NCBI RefSeq assembly: GCF_002571225.1 | Contig: NZ_NVEC01000018.1 | Location: 20,964 to 53,161 of the forward strand | Reading direction: 5' to 3' | Source of the DNA: Bacillus sp. AFS059628 | Lineage (GTDB): Bacteria; Bacillota; Bacilli; Bacillales; Bacillaceae_G | Length of the DNA stretch: 32,198 nucleotides | In this document: positions 1 through 7,875 of the stretch, piece by piece | How the letters are laid out: each line of letters opens with the position of its first letter | Numbering within the stretch: the stretch's first letter is position 1 | The notes under the pieces: generated by a model | Database searches by the model: none | What the model saw: the letters and a program-made list of their open reading frames with translations, nothing else | Told to the model about the DNA's origin: nothing | Position numbers and translations under genes: made by a program

Positions 1-20
1 AGTGATTTTTTCTTTATACA

Positions 21-965
21 TTATTTACCTAAAACGAATTCAGCAACTTCATCTAAGATCATTTCTTTACCTAGAGGGAAGTAACCTTTGTTTAAGTCTT
101 CGTTTTTAATTGTAAATACGTGGTTATTTTTAACAGCGTTCATATTTTTCCAAATTGATTCTTCTTGGAATTCTTTTAGACGCTGAGAACCGTCACCAGT
201 TGTAAATACGAATAAGTAATCTGGGTTGTAATCAATTAAAGCTTCTTTTTGTACTTGTACTAAAGGTTTATCAGTTGGTGTACCTTTAACTGCTGGTAAT
301 TTTAAATCGTTAAAGATTACGCTACCGTAACCGTAGTCACCGTATATGCGGAAAGCATTTGGATATGCAGCCATTTTCATAAATTTAGCATCGCCAGTTT
401 TCGCTACGATTTTATCATGTAATTTGCTTGCTTTTTCATCATACTGTTTGAACCATTCTTTTGTTTCTTTCTCTTTACCGAAGATTTGACCTACTTCTTC
501 GAATTTCGGACGCCATTGGTCTAATGGAGTTTTTAACATAACTGTTGGTGCAATTTTAGATAATTGATCATAAATCTTTTCTTGACGATTGTTTACAAGA
601 ATTAAGTCTGGTTTTGCAGCAGCTACTGCTTCGATGTTAATTTTATCGCCCCAAGCAGAACCAACTGGTTTTACGTCTTTTAATTTCTTTTCAATATGTG
701 CATCAATTTTTTCTTGAGATGTATTAGCAGTAATGATTGGTTTCATACCAAAGATTAATAATTCTTCTGTTGAACCACTAAGGTCAGCAATTTTCTTTGG
801 ATTTGCAGGGATTTTAATTTCCCCTTTTGCATGTTGTACAGTGCGCTCTTCAGTCTTCGCATCCTTCGCATCTGCTTTCTTCTCTTCTTTGTTAGAACAA
901 GCTGCAAATAGTACAGAAGTAACGACTAGTACCATTGCTAATAACGCCATTTTAAAATTCTTCAT
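21..965 (-). CDS. Siderophore-binding lipoprotein of an iron ABC transporter
   Basis: This is the extracellular, membrane-tethered binding protein that delivers a ferric siderophore to the permeases encoded upstream. The 314-residue product starts with a lipoprotein signal peptide: a charged start, a hydrophobic stretch, and the lipobox LFAAC with the lipidated cysteine at residue 23. A Lys/Glu/Asp-rich linker follows, then a class III (FeuA/YfiY/FhuD-like) fold, recognisable from the early PANPKKIADL and PIITANT segments and the PDLILV strand. The start has a good AAGGAGTGG site. It is the last gene of the operon, 190 bases after the ATPase gene, and strong hairpins in that gap may raise its transcript level relative to the membrane parts. 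The family assignment is firm. The ligand is not readable from sequence; a YfiY-like hydroxamate or carboxylate siderophore is a guess. Confidence 0.9.
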   Translation of the reverse strand: MKNFKMALLAMVLVVTSVLFAACSNKEEKKADAKDAKTEERTVQHAKGEIKIPANPKKIADLSGSTEELLIFGMKPIITANTSQEKIDAHIEKKLKDVKPVGSAWGDKINIEAVAAAKPDLILVNNRQEKIYDQLSKIAPTVMLKTPLDQWRPKFEEVGQIFGKEKETKEWFKQYDEKASKLHDKIVAKTGDAKFMKMAAYPNAFRIYGDYGYGSVIFNDLKLPAVKGTPTDKPLVQVQKEALIDYNPDYLFVFTTGDGSQRLKEFQEESIWKNMNAVKNNHVFTIKNEDLNKGYFPLGKEMILDEVAEFVLGK

Positions 966-1027
966 GTTCCCACTCCTTCTAGCTGTATTTCTCTTATAAG
1001 TTACAGTGAACTATAAGAAACAAGATT

Positions 1028-1059
1028 AACAATTAATAAATATATATTAATTAATTGTT
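1028..1059. repeat. AT-rich inverted repeat upstream of the binding-protein gene
   Basis: AACAATTAAT (1028-1037) and its exact complement ATTAATTGTT (1050-1059) flank a 12-base AT-only spacer. It lies between the hairpin element and the lipoprotein start. It could contain promoter elements for the binding-protein gene or form a weak stem. No function is demonstrated. Confidence 0.5.
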
Positions 1060-1071
1060 GCTTATGCCCCG

Positions 1072-1127
1072 TTCTAACGGGTGTTCAACTTCCTATTTAC
1101 TAGTAAGAAGCTCAACGTCCATTAGAA
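1072..1127 (-). repeat. Long imperfect stem-loop between ATPase and binding-protein genes
   Basis: The arms at 1072-1092 and 1107-1127 pair over 21 positions with three mismatches and two G-U pairs, counted in the minus-strand transcript, around a 14-base loop. It abuts a second GC-rich hairpin at 1124-1153. Neither stem is followed by a run of U in the direction of transcription, so ordinary termination is unlikely. An mRNA-stabilising or processing structure, or the remnant of a small palindrome-bearing mobile element, fits better. Confidence 0.6.
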
Positions 1128-1153
1128 GCCCCCCTCTTTACGAGGGGGATTCT
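1124..1153 (-). repeat. GC-rich hairpin after the siderophore ATPase gene
   Basis: CCCCCTC (1130-1136) pairs with GAGGGGG (1142-1148) around TTTAC, and AGAA/TTCT extends the stem outward. It lies directly downstream of the ATPase stop codon on the minus strand but has no U tract. It may attenuate transcription or protect the upstream mRNA from exonucleases. The C-rich stem stands out in this AT-rich sequence. Confidence 0.6.
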
Positions 1154-1155
1154 AC

Positions 1156-1968
1156 TTATGCTTTTTTACGCAATTGATTACTAATCATCGCTAAATCATA
1201 TGTTAAACAAATTGGTTTACAGTTTACTGGACACGGAACGATTTGAGCTTCAATCTCAAATACACTGCGAAGTGTTTCACTCGTCATCACTTCGTCTGGC
1301 GTTCCTTGCTTCATTAACTTACCTGCTTTTAATGCAATCATATGATCTGAGAAACGAGAAGCATGGTTTAAGTCATGGATGACCATAACAATCGTTCTAC
1401 CTTCTTCTTCGTTTAACTTTTTCAATAAGTTTAATACTTCTAATTGATGAGCCATATCTAAGTACGTTGTCGGTTCATCTAATACAAGTAATTCTGTCCC
1501 TTGTGCAAGAGCCATCGCAATCCATACGCGTTGACGTTGCCCGCCTGATAACGCCTCTGCTGGACGATTTGCGAATTCTGTCATTCCCGTCACTTCAAGT
1601 GCCCAATGAATGTAGCGATAATCCTCTTCTTTCAATGTTCCAAACCCTTTTTGATGAGGAAAGCGTCCATATGAAACGAGTTCAAACACAGTAAGGCCAG
1701 TTGGCACTTCTGCAGTCTGTGGTAAAATTGCCATTTTCTTTGCGATTTCTTTCGTTGGCTGTTTCTCAATTGCTTTTCCGTCAAGATAAACAGTACCCTT
1801 TTTCGCCTTCAAAATACGAGAAGCCGTTTTTAATAATGTGGACTTCCCACAACCATTTGGTCCAATAATTGTTGTAATTTTCCCTTCCGGAATTTCAACT
1901 GTTAATCCATCAATAATTAACCCTTCATTATAGCCAACAGATACCGCATCAACTGCTAAAGTTGCCAT
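1156..1968 (-). CDS. Siderophore ABC transporter ATPase (YusV/FecE-like)
   Basis: This is the cytoplasmic ATP-hydrolysing subunit that powers ferric-siderophore import through the two permeases encoded just upstream. The 270-residue protein has all the ABC motifs: Walker A GPNGCGKST (36-44), signature LSGGQ (140-144), Walker B LLVLDE (160-165) and switch histidine H198 in VIHDLNH. The C-terminus carries a C-x3-C-x3-C cluster (C246, C250, C254). The start is set by a GGGAGG site 7 bases upstream that follows the stop codon of the preceding permease gene; the intergenic gap is only 15 bases, so the genes are co-transcribed. The family is certain. Which siderophore is carried cannot be told. Confidence 0.93.
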   Translation of the reverse strand: MATLAVDAVSVGYNEGLIIDGLTVEIPEGKITTIIGPNGCGKSTLLKTASRILKAKKGTVYLDGKAIEKQPTKEIAKKMAILPQTAEVPTGLTVFELVSYGRFPHQKGFGTLKEEDYRYIHWALEVTGMTEFANRPAEALSGGQRQRVWIAMALAQGTELLVLDEPTTYLDMAHQLEVLNLLKKLNEEEGRTIVMVIHDLNHASRFSDHMIALKAGKLMKQGTPDEVMTSETLRSVFEIEAQIVPCPVNCKPICLTYDLAMISNQLRKKA

Positions 1969-1983
1969 ACAAAAAGCCTCCCT

Positions 1984-3000
1984 TTATTTTGTCCTCATAA
2001 GTAAGTATATGAAATATGGTGCACCAATTACAGAAATAACAAGACCGACCGGTATTTCTGAAGTTGTTAACACACTTCTTGAAATTACGTCTGCGAATAA
2101 AAGTAAAAACGTCCCTATTAGTGCAGCGGTAGGCAGCATAATTTGATGTTTACCGCCAACAAGGCGCCTTGCCAAATGCGGAGCCATTAAACCGATAAAA
2201 CCAATTCCTCCGGCAACAGCAACAGATGCACCAGCTAAACAAACTGCAATAAATAATAATTTACGTCTTTCTTTTTCTACATTTACACCAAGACCAACTG
2301 CTGTGGAGTCGCCTAGGTTCATTACGTTTAATATGTGAGCCTTACTAATAGCAAGTGGCAAGAAAATAACCATCCATGGAAGTACACTTAGTACGAACTT
2401 CCAATCTGTGCCCCATAGACTTCCTGCTAACCAAATCGTAGCAAAACGGAAATCGTTAGATGTCATCTTCATAGAAAAAATTAAACTAACAGCACCAAAC
2501 CCGGCTGCAACAGCGATACCGACAAGTATTAATCTCGTTGATGAAACGCCGTCTTTCCATGCTAATAAATAAATAATAACCGCTGCTAATATCGCACCAA
2601 CTAACGCAAAGAAAGGAAGGATAAATACAGATAAAAATGTACCAGTTCCAACTTTCCCGAAGAAAAAGTAAACGAAGATAACGACTGTTAACCCCGCTCC
2701 AGCGTTAATACCAATAATACCTGGATCAGCAAGTGGATTACGTGATAACCCTTGCAAAATCGCACCTGACATCGCTAAAGCAGATCCAACTAATATAGCA
2801 ATGACCATACGCGGCATACGGAATTCAAATAAAATAACAGACTGATCTTCAGCCCCGAGTCCAACCAATGACTTTAATACGTCCATTGGTGGTATTTTAA
2901 ATGTCCCTGTATTTAAACTTACTAAAAATACAGTAACAATTAATCCTACTAAAATTGTTAAAACCGAAACGTTCTTTTTTGTTAAGACACTTGTCCTCAC
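1984..3000 (-). CDS. FecCD-family siderophore permease, second subunit
   Basis: This multi-spanning membrane protein forms half of the import channel. The 338 residues contain the FecCD hallmark MPRMVIAILVGSALAMSGAI followed by QGLSRNPLADPGIIGINAGA, and late in the sequence GFIGLMAPHLARRLVG, the coupling region that touches the ATPase. The start codon is GTG at 2998-3000. It overlaps the upstream permease by four bases (GTGA), so translation is probably coupled. Related in order and type to B. subtilis YfhA. Confidence in the family is high. Confidence 0.93.
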   Translation of the reverse strand: MRTSVLTKKNVSVLTILVGLIVTVFLVSLNTGTFKIPPMDVLKSLVGLGAEDQSVILFEFRMPRMVIAILVGSALAMSGAILQGLSRNPLADPGIIGINAGAGLTVVIFVYFFFGKVGTGTFLSVFILPFFALVGAILAAVIIYLLAWKDGVSSTRLILVGIAVAAGFGAVSLIFSMKMTSNDFRFATIWLAGSLWGTDWKFVLSVLPWMVIFLPLAISKAHILNVMNLGDSTAVGLGVNVEKERRKLLFIAVCLAGASVAVAGGIGFIGLMAPHLARRLVGGKHQIMLPTAALIGTFLLLFADVISRSVLTTSEIPVGLVISVIGAPYFIYLLMRTK

Positions 3001-4052
3001 ATTTTCCCTCTCCCTTCGTTACGTGCTAAGTAGAGGAAGAATGGAACCCCAATTAGCGCTGTAATTGCTCCAATTGGCGTTTCAAACGGCGGATTAATAA
3101 CGCGAGATAACATATCTGCACATTCAATTAACAGCCCGCCTAAGACCGCAGAACATGGAATAACCCATCTATAGTCTGAGCCTACAAGGAAACGAGTCAT
3201 ATGTGGGATGACAAGACCAACAAATCCAACCGATCCTGCCATAGAAACTGCCGAACCTGTTAACACAAGAACAAGTACTGTTCCGATAAATTTAATTAAT
3301 GTCGTATTTTGACCAAGTCCAATCGCAATTTCTTCACCGAAGCTTAAAATTGTAATATACCTCGACATCATAATTGCAATTAAGAGACAAACTAGACCAA
3401 TCGGTACTAACATATTAATACTTTCCCATTTCACGCCAGCAACTCCGCCTGCATTCCACATACTCACCTCTTGGGCAAGATTGAAATATAGCGCAATTCC
3501 AGATGAAATGGCCCCTAATAAAGCACTAATCGCTGCACCCGCTAAAGCTAATTTCACAGGCGTTAATCCACCTGGTGAAGAAGATCCAATTCCATATACA
3601 ATGCTCGCTCCAAACGCAGCACCAATAAACGATGCGATAACGAACATTAAATAAGGTGAATTAGGGAAGAATGCATACATAATTGCAATTCCAAATACAG
3701 CCCCATCTGTAATCCCCATTAACGATGGGGAAGCAAGTGGATTTCGCGTCATACCTTGCATAATTGCCCCTGATACTGCTAAAAAGGCACCTGCTACTAC
3801 GCCCCCTATCGCTCTAGGCATACGAAGTTCTTGAATTACGTTATGATGCGTAATAGAACCATCAAACTGAAACACAGCTTGCCATACAGTCTTTAAACTA
3901 ATATCTGCAGCACCAAACGAAATAGACAATGCCATGCTTAAAGCTAACAAAATTGTACCTGCTACTAAAATAATAGAAGCAATGAGCGGCCTGCTCTTAA
4001 TCTCTTTAACATTCACATCTTGCTGTTCTATACTCCTTGCGCTCGCTTCCAT
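2997..4052 (-). CDS. FecCD-family siderophore permease, first subunit
   Basis: This is the first gene of the iron-uptake operon and the partner of the next permease. The 351-residue protein has a hydrophilic N-terminus of about 25 residues, then many membrane segments. It shows the motif MPRAIGGVVAGAFLAVSGAI with QGMTRNPLASPSLMGI, and the ATPase-contact region GFVGLVIPHMTRFLVG. The two permeases are different proteins of the same family, as expected for a heterodimer, and this one resembles B. subtilis YfiZ. An AGGATGG/GAGGG region precedes the ATG, though its spacing is not ideal. A promoter with a Fur-like box lies 90-150 bases upstream, so expression should rise when iron is scarce. Confidence 0.92.
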   Translation of the reverse strand: MEASARSIEQQDVNVKEIKSRPLIASIILVAGTILLALSMALSISFGAADISLKTVWQAVFQFDGSITHHNVIQELRMPRAIGGVVAGAFLAVSGAIMQGMTRNPLASPSLMGITDGAVFGIAIMYAFFPNSPYLMFVIASFIGAAFGASIVYGIGSSSPGGLTPVKLALAGAAISALLGAISSGIALYFNLAQEVSMWNAGGVAGVKWESINMLVPIGLVCLLIAIMMSRYITILSFGEEIAIGLGQNTTLIKFIGTVLVLVLTGSAVSMAGSVGFVGLVIPHMTRFLVGSDYRWVIPCSAVLGGLLIECADMLSRVINPPFETPIGAITALIGVPFFLYLARNEGRGKM

Positions 4053-4144
4053 CCCTCAACCATCCTAACCAACAACATATGTTTAATTTAATGAAATTTA
4101 TTCTCAAATAGTAATAAAAAAAATAAAATGAATCGTTCTTTGCC

Positions 4145-4165
4145 TGATAATGATTCTCAGAATCA
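4145..4165 (-). promoter_or_regulatory. Fur-type operator of the siderophore operon
   Basis: TGATAATGATTCTCA (4145-4159) matches the 7-1-7 Fur box (TGATAATNATTATCA) in all but one position, and GATTCTCAGAATC within it is a perfect palindrome. It begins just downstream of the predicted transcription start, where bound Fur would block transcription. The downstream iron-transport genes agree with this reading. Confidence 0.85.
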
Positions 4166-4175
4166 GACACCTTCT

Positions 4176-4205
4176 ATTCTACCTATCGCTTCCAAAGACT
4201 GTCAA
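4176..4205 (-). promoter_or_regulatory. Sigma-A promoter of the siderophore operon
   Basis: On the minus strand, TTGACA (4200-4205) and TAGAAT (4176-4181) are separated by 18 bases. The expected start of transcription is near 4169, directly beside the Fur box. Confidence 0.75.
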
Positions 4206-4330
4206 CTATTATTTTGAAATACAAATTCATATAGATTGAGACCTTAATAAATAGATAACACCTATCTGTCATTATCTATTATCAGCACCAATTAAGCTTC
4301 CACAGAATAAATCCTTCCCTTTATGGGCAT

Positions 4331-4364
4331 AAAAAAAGAAGAGTAATCTGTTCACTCTTCTTTT
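4331..4364 (-). terminator. Intrinsic terminator of the DUF1450 gene
   Basis: AAAAGAAGAGT (4334-4344) and ACTCTTCTTTT (4354-4364) form a perfect 11-bp stem. The A run at 4331-4337 gives the U tract on the minus strand, three bases beyond the stop codon of the DUF1450 gene. Confidence 0.85.
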
Positions 4365-4366
4365 CC

Positions 4367-4591
4367 TTACTTATTTAACTTTGCTTCAATTTTTACAATT
4401 AATTCGTCTTCTGTCGGTGCCGCAACTGGACGGTTATTTACAAATGCGAATGATTTTTTACGACCAGGACCACAGTAAGACTGACATCCAACTTCAATCG
4501 TTGCACATGAATCTACTTTTTTTAGCTTTGGAATCAACGTTTTAACGTTTGTTGCCTGACAATCATCACACACACGAAATTCGTTTCCCAT
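4367..4591 (-). CDS. Small Cys-rich DUF1450 (YuzB-like) protein
   Basis: This 74-residue cytoplasmic protein belongs to the DUF1450 family, which includes B. subtilis YuzB. It has no membrane segment or signal peptide. Five cysteines stand out: C8 and C11 in CDDC, C29, and C36 and C40 in CQSYC, followed by the family-typical [13 protein letters not shown]. The arrangement suggests metal or redox chemistry, but no function is established for the family as far as I know. The ATG has an AGAGGAAG site. It is a single-gene unit with its own terminator and is probably not part of the iron operon. Confidence 0.85.
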   Translation of the reverse strand: MGNEFRVCDDCQATNVKTLIPKLKKVDSCATIEVGCQSYCGPGRKKSFAFVNNRPVAAPTEDELIVKIEAKLNK

Positions 4592-4765
4592 TATATAACA
4601 CTTCCTCTATTTTAAACTTTTCTCAAGTACATTTAAAAATAAACACTAAATGGTATTTTACCGCTCTTTGAAGCTCGTTGCAAGTTTCCTTTCGACGCTC
4701 TTTCCTCATATAATGCTACATATTTATATGTTCTCCTACAGAAGCTTCCGTCATTCTTGGCAAAA

Positions 4766-4800
4766 TTTATCCCGCTTTAATGGGCAGTAAGACCCCTACC
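4766..4800 (+). repeat. Short interspersed repeat candidate (bcr-like)
   Basis: The segment beginning TTTATCCCGCTTTAA and continuing GGGCAGTAAGACCCC resembles a segment found on the other strand near 14490-14520 (TTTATCCTGCATTAA, then GTAAAAGTCC). From memory, such segments recur in intergenic regions of B. cereus group genomes. CCCG/TGGG can form a small stem. Confidence 0.5.
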
Positions 4801-4839
4801 TCAAAATTCATCGAAATCTACCATATTTTTAAAAGCTTT

Positions 4840-4869
4840 GTATAAAAGCTCATTTTTTTGCCCATTATA
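4840..4869 (+). promoter_or_regulatory. Candidate sigma-G/sigma-F promoter of rsfA
   Basis: GTATA (4840-4844), an 18-base spacer, and CATTATA (4863-4869) match the forespore sigma-G pattern (GHATR, 18 bases, CATNNTA) exactly. RsfA of B. subtilis is a forespore regulator, so the match is biologically sensible. Confidence 0.65.
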
Positions 4870-4907
4870 AAAATAGGAAGTTCATAAAAAGAAAGGGAGT
4901 TGAATCT

Positions 4908-5600
4908 ATGAAAGTAAGACAAGATGCTTGGACGGATGAGGATGATTTATTACTTGCTGAAACTGTACTTCGTCACGTTCGAGAAGGAAGTACGCAATTA
5001 AATGCATTTGAAGAAGTAGGAGACAGGTTGAATCGTACATCGGCTGCCTGTGGTTTCCGTTGGAATGCTGTTGTTCGCTATAGCTATGAACAAGCTCTTC
5101 AACTAGCAAAAAAACATCGTAAAGATAAAATGCGCGCTGCAAGCGGTGAACAAGCGAAAAAACGTTTACTTTATACACCACCAGCTTCAGATTCAATAAC
5201 TGATTATGAAGAATTTGTACAAGAGGAATCAATTGTACAATATAAAGAAGCTATTCCATATAAAGAAACTACCGTTCCTACTGCAAAAAGCTCTATGACA
5301 ATGCAAGATGTTATTTATTTTTTACAAACAGTCGGATCTTCCAATATAAAAGTGACAGCTCTTGAAAATGAGAATACGAGATTGAAACAAGAAATTAAAT
5401 CACAAATCCTTCGAAATGAAGAACTGGAAAAGAAACTAGAAAAATTAGAAAAGCAATCTCATACTGTACAAGAAGATTACGAAACACTTATGAATATTAT
5501 GAACCGCGCTCGTAAGTTGGCAGTCATGGATGACGAGGAACGTTCTCAAACATCTTTCCGAATGGATCGAAACGGTAATTTAGAAAAAATTGCAGAATAA
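4908..5600 (+). CDS. rsfA: RsfA-family forespore transcription regulator
   Basis: RsfA adjusts sigma-F-dependent transcription in the forespore of B. subtilis, and YlbO is a paralogue. The 230-residue product starts with a Myb/SANT-like DNA-binding region (residues 6-60: [12 protein letters not shown], then [17 protein letters not shown]). It has a basic stretch at about 65-85, a variable middle, and a probable coiled coil at about 145-200 rich in Glu, Lys and Leu (for example [13 protein letters not shown]), likely for oligomerisation. The AAAGGGAG site fits the ATG. Its position directly before lipL and pta matches the ywfN-ywfL-ywfJ order in B. subtilis, which supports RsfA over YlbO. A forespore-type promoter precedes it and a terminator follows at once. 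Confidence 0.85.
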   Translation: MKVRQDAWTDEDDLLLAETVLRHVREGSTQLNAFEEVGDRLNRTSAACGFRWNAVVRYSYEQALQLAKKHRKDKMRAASGEQAKKRLLYTPPASDSITDYEEFVQEESIVQYKEAIPYKETTVPTAKSSMTMQDVIYFLQTVGSSNIKVTALENENTRLKQEIKSQILRNEELEKKLEKLEKQSHTVQEDYETLMNIMNRARKLAVMDDEERSQTSFRMDRNGNLEKIAE

Positions 5601-5628
5601 AAAGGATGCATATAATGCATCCTTTTTT
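5599..5628 (+). terminator. Intrinsic terminator of rsfA
   Basis: AAAAAGGATGCAT (5599-5611) and ATGCATCCTTTTT (5615-5627) form a perfect 13-bp stem ending in a T run. The left arm starts inside the stop codon. Confidence 0.9.
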
Positions 5629-5685
5629 AGTCTTTCACCTTTAAATTTTCCCTTTATATATGAGAAAACCCCATTCTTCATTTTT

Positions 5686-5694
5686 TGCTATAAT
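5686..5694 (+). promoter_or_regulatory. Extended -10 promoter of lipL
   Basis: TGCTATAAT is a perfect extended -10 element 36 bases before the lipL start. No good -35 hexamer is visible, as is common for extended -10 promoters. Confidence 0.6.
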
Positions 5695-5729
5695 AGAGAT
5701 TGTCATTTTAAAGATAAGGGGTTAGTTAT

Positions 5730-6575
5730 ATGAGCAATTCCCGTTCCATTTTATCTCAGCCAGAGTGGCGTATTGTAGATCAGTCTAGTTTGGGACCAAC
5801 ATTCCATGCATTGCAGTCATTCGCCATGGATGACACATTATGCACAAGCATTGGAAATGGTCAATCAGCTGCAACAATGCGTTCTTGGGTTCATCACAAT
5901 ACAATTGTTCTTGGCATTCAAGATTCACGCCTACCGCACTTGGAAGAAGGTATTTCTTTTCTAAAAGAAAACAACTTCAATGTTATCGTTCGTAATTCTG
6001 GCGGACTTGCAGTCGTACTTGATGAAGATGTTTTAAACGTATCACTGTTATTCCAAGAAACAGAAAAGGGTATCGATATTGATCTTGGATACGATACAAT
6101 GTGGCATTTAATTCAAGAAATGTTAAAGGATTACGATGTTACAATCGAGGCAAAAGAAATCGTTGGTTCTTACTGCCCTGGTAGCTACGATTTAAGTATT
6201 CGCGATCAAAAATTTGCTGGTATTTCACAGCGCCGTATTCGCGGCGGTGTCGCTGTCCAAATTTATCTATGCGCTACAGGAAGTGGTTCTGAACGTGCCG
6301 CACTCGTTCGTGATTTCTACAACCTAGCCATTCAAGGAGAGGAAACACGCTTTACGTATCCTGAAATTGTACCGAGTACGATGGCCTCACTTTCAGAATT
6401 ACTTGGCGAAACCATTACAGTACAAGATTTAATGATGCGTCTTTTAAAAACATTACAGCAATTCGCTCCAAAGTTAACACCATCTCAATTAACAATAGAT
6501 GAAATACCTTTATATGAGACGAATTTACAGCGTATTATTGATCGTAATAATAAAGCACTTGGCTTAGAAAAATAA
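5730..6575 (+). CDS. lipL: Octanoyl-[GcvH]:protein N-octanoyltransferase LipL
   Basis: LipL moves the octanoyl group from the glycine-cleavage protein GcvH to the E2 subunits of 2-oxoacid dehydrogenases, a cytosolic step of lipoic acid assembly in Bacillus. The 281-residue protein has the BPL/LplA/LipB fold, with [16 protein letters not shown] at 88-103 (the counterpart of the substrate-binding R-x-S/T-G-G loop). The nucleophile-containing segment [11 protein letters not shown] has cysteine at residue 149, matching Cys150 of B. subtilis LipL, and K161 follows in [11 protein letters not shown]. The start has an AAGGGG site. The gene lies between rsfA and pta as in B. subtilis (former name ywfL), which separates it from the LplA-type ligases. 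Annotation as a generic lipoate-protein ligase would be less precise. Confidence 0.9.
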   Translation: MSNSRSILSQPEWRIVDQSSLGPTFHALQSFAMDDTLCTSIGNGQSAATMRSWVHHNTIVLGIQDSRLPHLEEGISFLKENNFNVIVRNSGGLAVVLDEDVLNVSLLFQETEKGIDIDLGYDTMWHLIQEMLKDYDVTIEAKEIVGSYCPGSYDLSIRDQKFAGISQRRIRGGVAVQIYLCATGSGSERAALVRDFYNLAIQGEETRFTYPEIVPSTMASLSELLGETITVQDLMMRLLKTLQQFAPKLTPSQLTIDEIPLYETNLQRIIDRNNKALGLEK

Positions 6576-6608
6576 AGACCGTCGCTATAATAGCGACGGT
6601 CTTTATTT
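6570..6608. terminator. Shared bidirectional terminator of lipL and pta
   Basis: Two perfectly complementary 18-base arms (6570-6587 and 6591-6608) surround a 3-base loop. The stem has a GC-rich core and A/T tails on both sides, so it can stop convergent transcripts. The lipL stop codon lies inside the left arm. Confidence 0.92.
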
Positions 6609-6623
6609 CAATTCATTATAGAA

Positions 6624-7595
6624 TTAAAGTGCTTGAGCTGCTGTAATTAAAGCTAACTTGTACACTTCTTCTTCGTTACATCCACGAGATAGGTCGTTTA
6701 CAGGCATGTTTAAACCTTGTAAGATCGGTCCTACTGCTTCGAAGTTACCTAAACGTTGAGCGATTTTGTAGCCAATATTACCAGCTTCTAAGCTTGGGAA
6801 TACGAATACATTAGCATCACCTTTAATTGTAGAACCTGGAGCTTTTTTCTCAGCTACAGATGGTACGAATGCAGCATCGAATTGGAATTCTCCGTCTAAA
6901 GCTAATTCAGGAGCCATTTCTTTTGCAATGCGAGTTGCTTCTACAACTTTTTCTGTTTCTGGAGATTTCGCAGAACCTTTTGTAGAGAAGCTTAACATAG
7001 CAACGCGTGGATCAATACCGAATAGTTCAGCAGTTTTCGCACTCTCGATACCAATTTCAGCTAAATCTTGGCTATTTGGTGCAATGTTAATTGCACAATC
7101 AGCGAATACATATTTCTCTTCTTCACGTACCATGATGAATACGCCAGAAGTTTTTGTAACACCTGGTTTTGTCTTGATGATTTGAAGTGCTGGACGAACT
7201 GTATCAGCTGTAGAGTGAGCTGCACCACTTACTAAACCGTGTGCTTTGCCCATGTATACAAGCATTGTACCGAAGTAATTTTCGTCTTTAAGGATTTTGC
7301 GAGCGTCTTCTTCAGTTGCTTTACCTTTACGGCGTTCAACGAAAGATGCTACCATTGCATCCATTTCTTCGTATGTAGCTGGGTCGTAAATATCAACGCC
7401 TGCTAATGTTAAATTCATGCTAGCAACTTTTGCGCTAATTTCTTCTTTATTACCAACTAAGATTGGTTTTACTAACTCTTCTTTTGCTAAACGCTCTGCA
7501 GCGCCTAAAATTCTTTCATCAGTTCCTTCAGGAAGTACGATAGAAATGCCTTTTCCTTGAACTTTTTCTTTTACTGTTGTAAATAAGTTGCTCAC
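6624..7595 (-). CDS. pta: Phosphate acetyltransferase
   Basis: Pta converts acetyl-CoA and phosphate to acetyl-phosphate and CoA, the first step of overflow to acetate with AckA, in the cytoplasm. The 323 residues equal the length of B. subtilis Pta. Family segments are plain: IVLPEGTDERILGAAERL near the start, LVSGAAHSTADTVRPALQII in the middle, and EAGNIGYKIAQRLGNFEAVGP with QGLNMPVNDLSRGC near the end. The start codon is GTG (7593-7595), set by GGAGG 8 bases upstream. I looked for a CcpA (cre) site upstream and did not see a good one. It is single-gene and convergent with lipL, with the shared terminator between them. Confidence 0.96.
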   Translation of the reverse strand: MSNLFTTVKEKVQGKGISIVLPEGTDERILGAAERLAKEELVKPILVGNKEEISAKVASMNLTLAGVDIYDPATYEEMDAMVASFVERRKGKATEEDARKILKDENYFGTMLVYMGKAHGLVSGAAHSTADTVRPALQIIKTKPGVTKTSGVFIMVREEEKYVFADCAINIAPNSQDLAEIGIESAKTAELFGIDPRVAMLSFSTKGSAKSPETEKVVEATRIAKEMAPELALDGEFQFDAAFVPSVAEKKAPGSTIKGDANVFVFPSLEAGNIGYKIAQRLGNFEAVGPILQGLNMPVNDLSRGCNEEEVYKLALITAAQAL

Positions 7596-7875
7596 GAATA
7601 AACCCTCCTACATATGTTAAAAAAACTCTATCTTTAAGAATACTGCTTTTCTTCTATATTTTAAACTTATAGCTCCCAAAAAATAGATAAAATAAAAATG
7701 ATTATATTTTCATAAAATTCAGCATAGAAATAAATCCTCTTTAACCCTTATCTCTTCCTATTTTCAAGTAAATTTAAATGTGACAGTTTTATGCACCAAG
7801 GCTTTATATAGATGATTTTAAAACTATATATGCTATAGTTAACGTGTAAAACTATCATTAACTGAGGTGAATAGA

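Larger units (their letters stand above)
4592..4907. other. Gene-free stretch with a short repeat and a forespore promoter
   Basis: This 316-base gap between divergent genes holds no convincing reading frame. It contains the DUF1450 ribosome binding site, a repeat-like segment at 4766-4800, and the rsfA promoter at 4840-4869. I see nothing else in it. Confidence 0.6.

Noticed and set aside
1124-1153. GC-rich hairpin as a plain intrinsic terminator
   Set aside because: There is no run of U after the stem in the transcript direction, so I list it as a structured element instead.
7596-7866. CcpA (cre) site for pta
   Set aside because: No segment between pta and hemQ matches the cre consensus acceptably on either strand.
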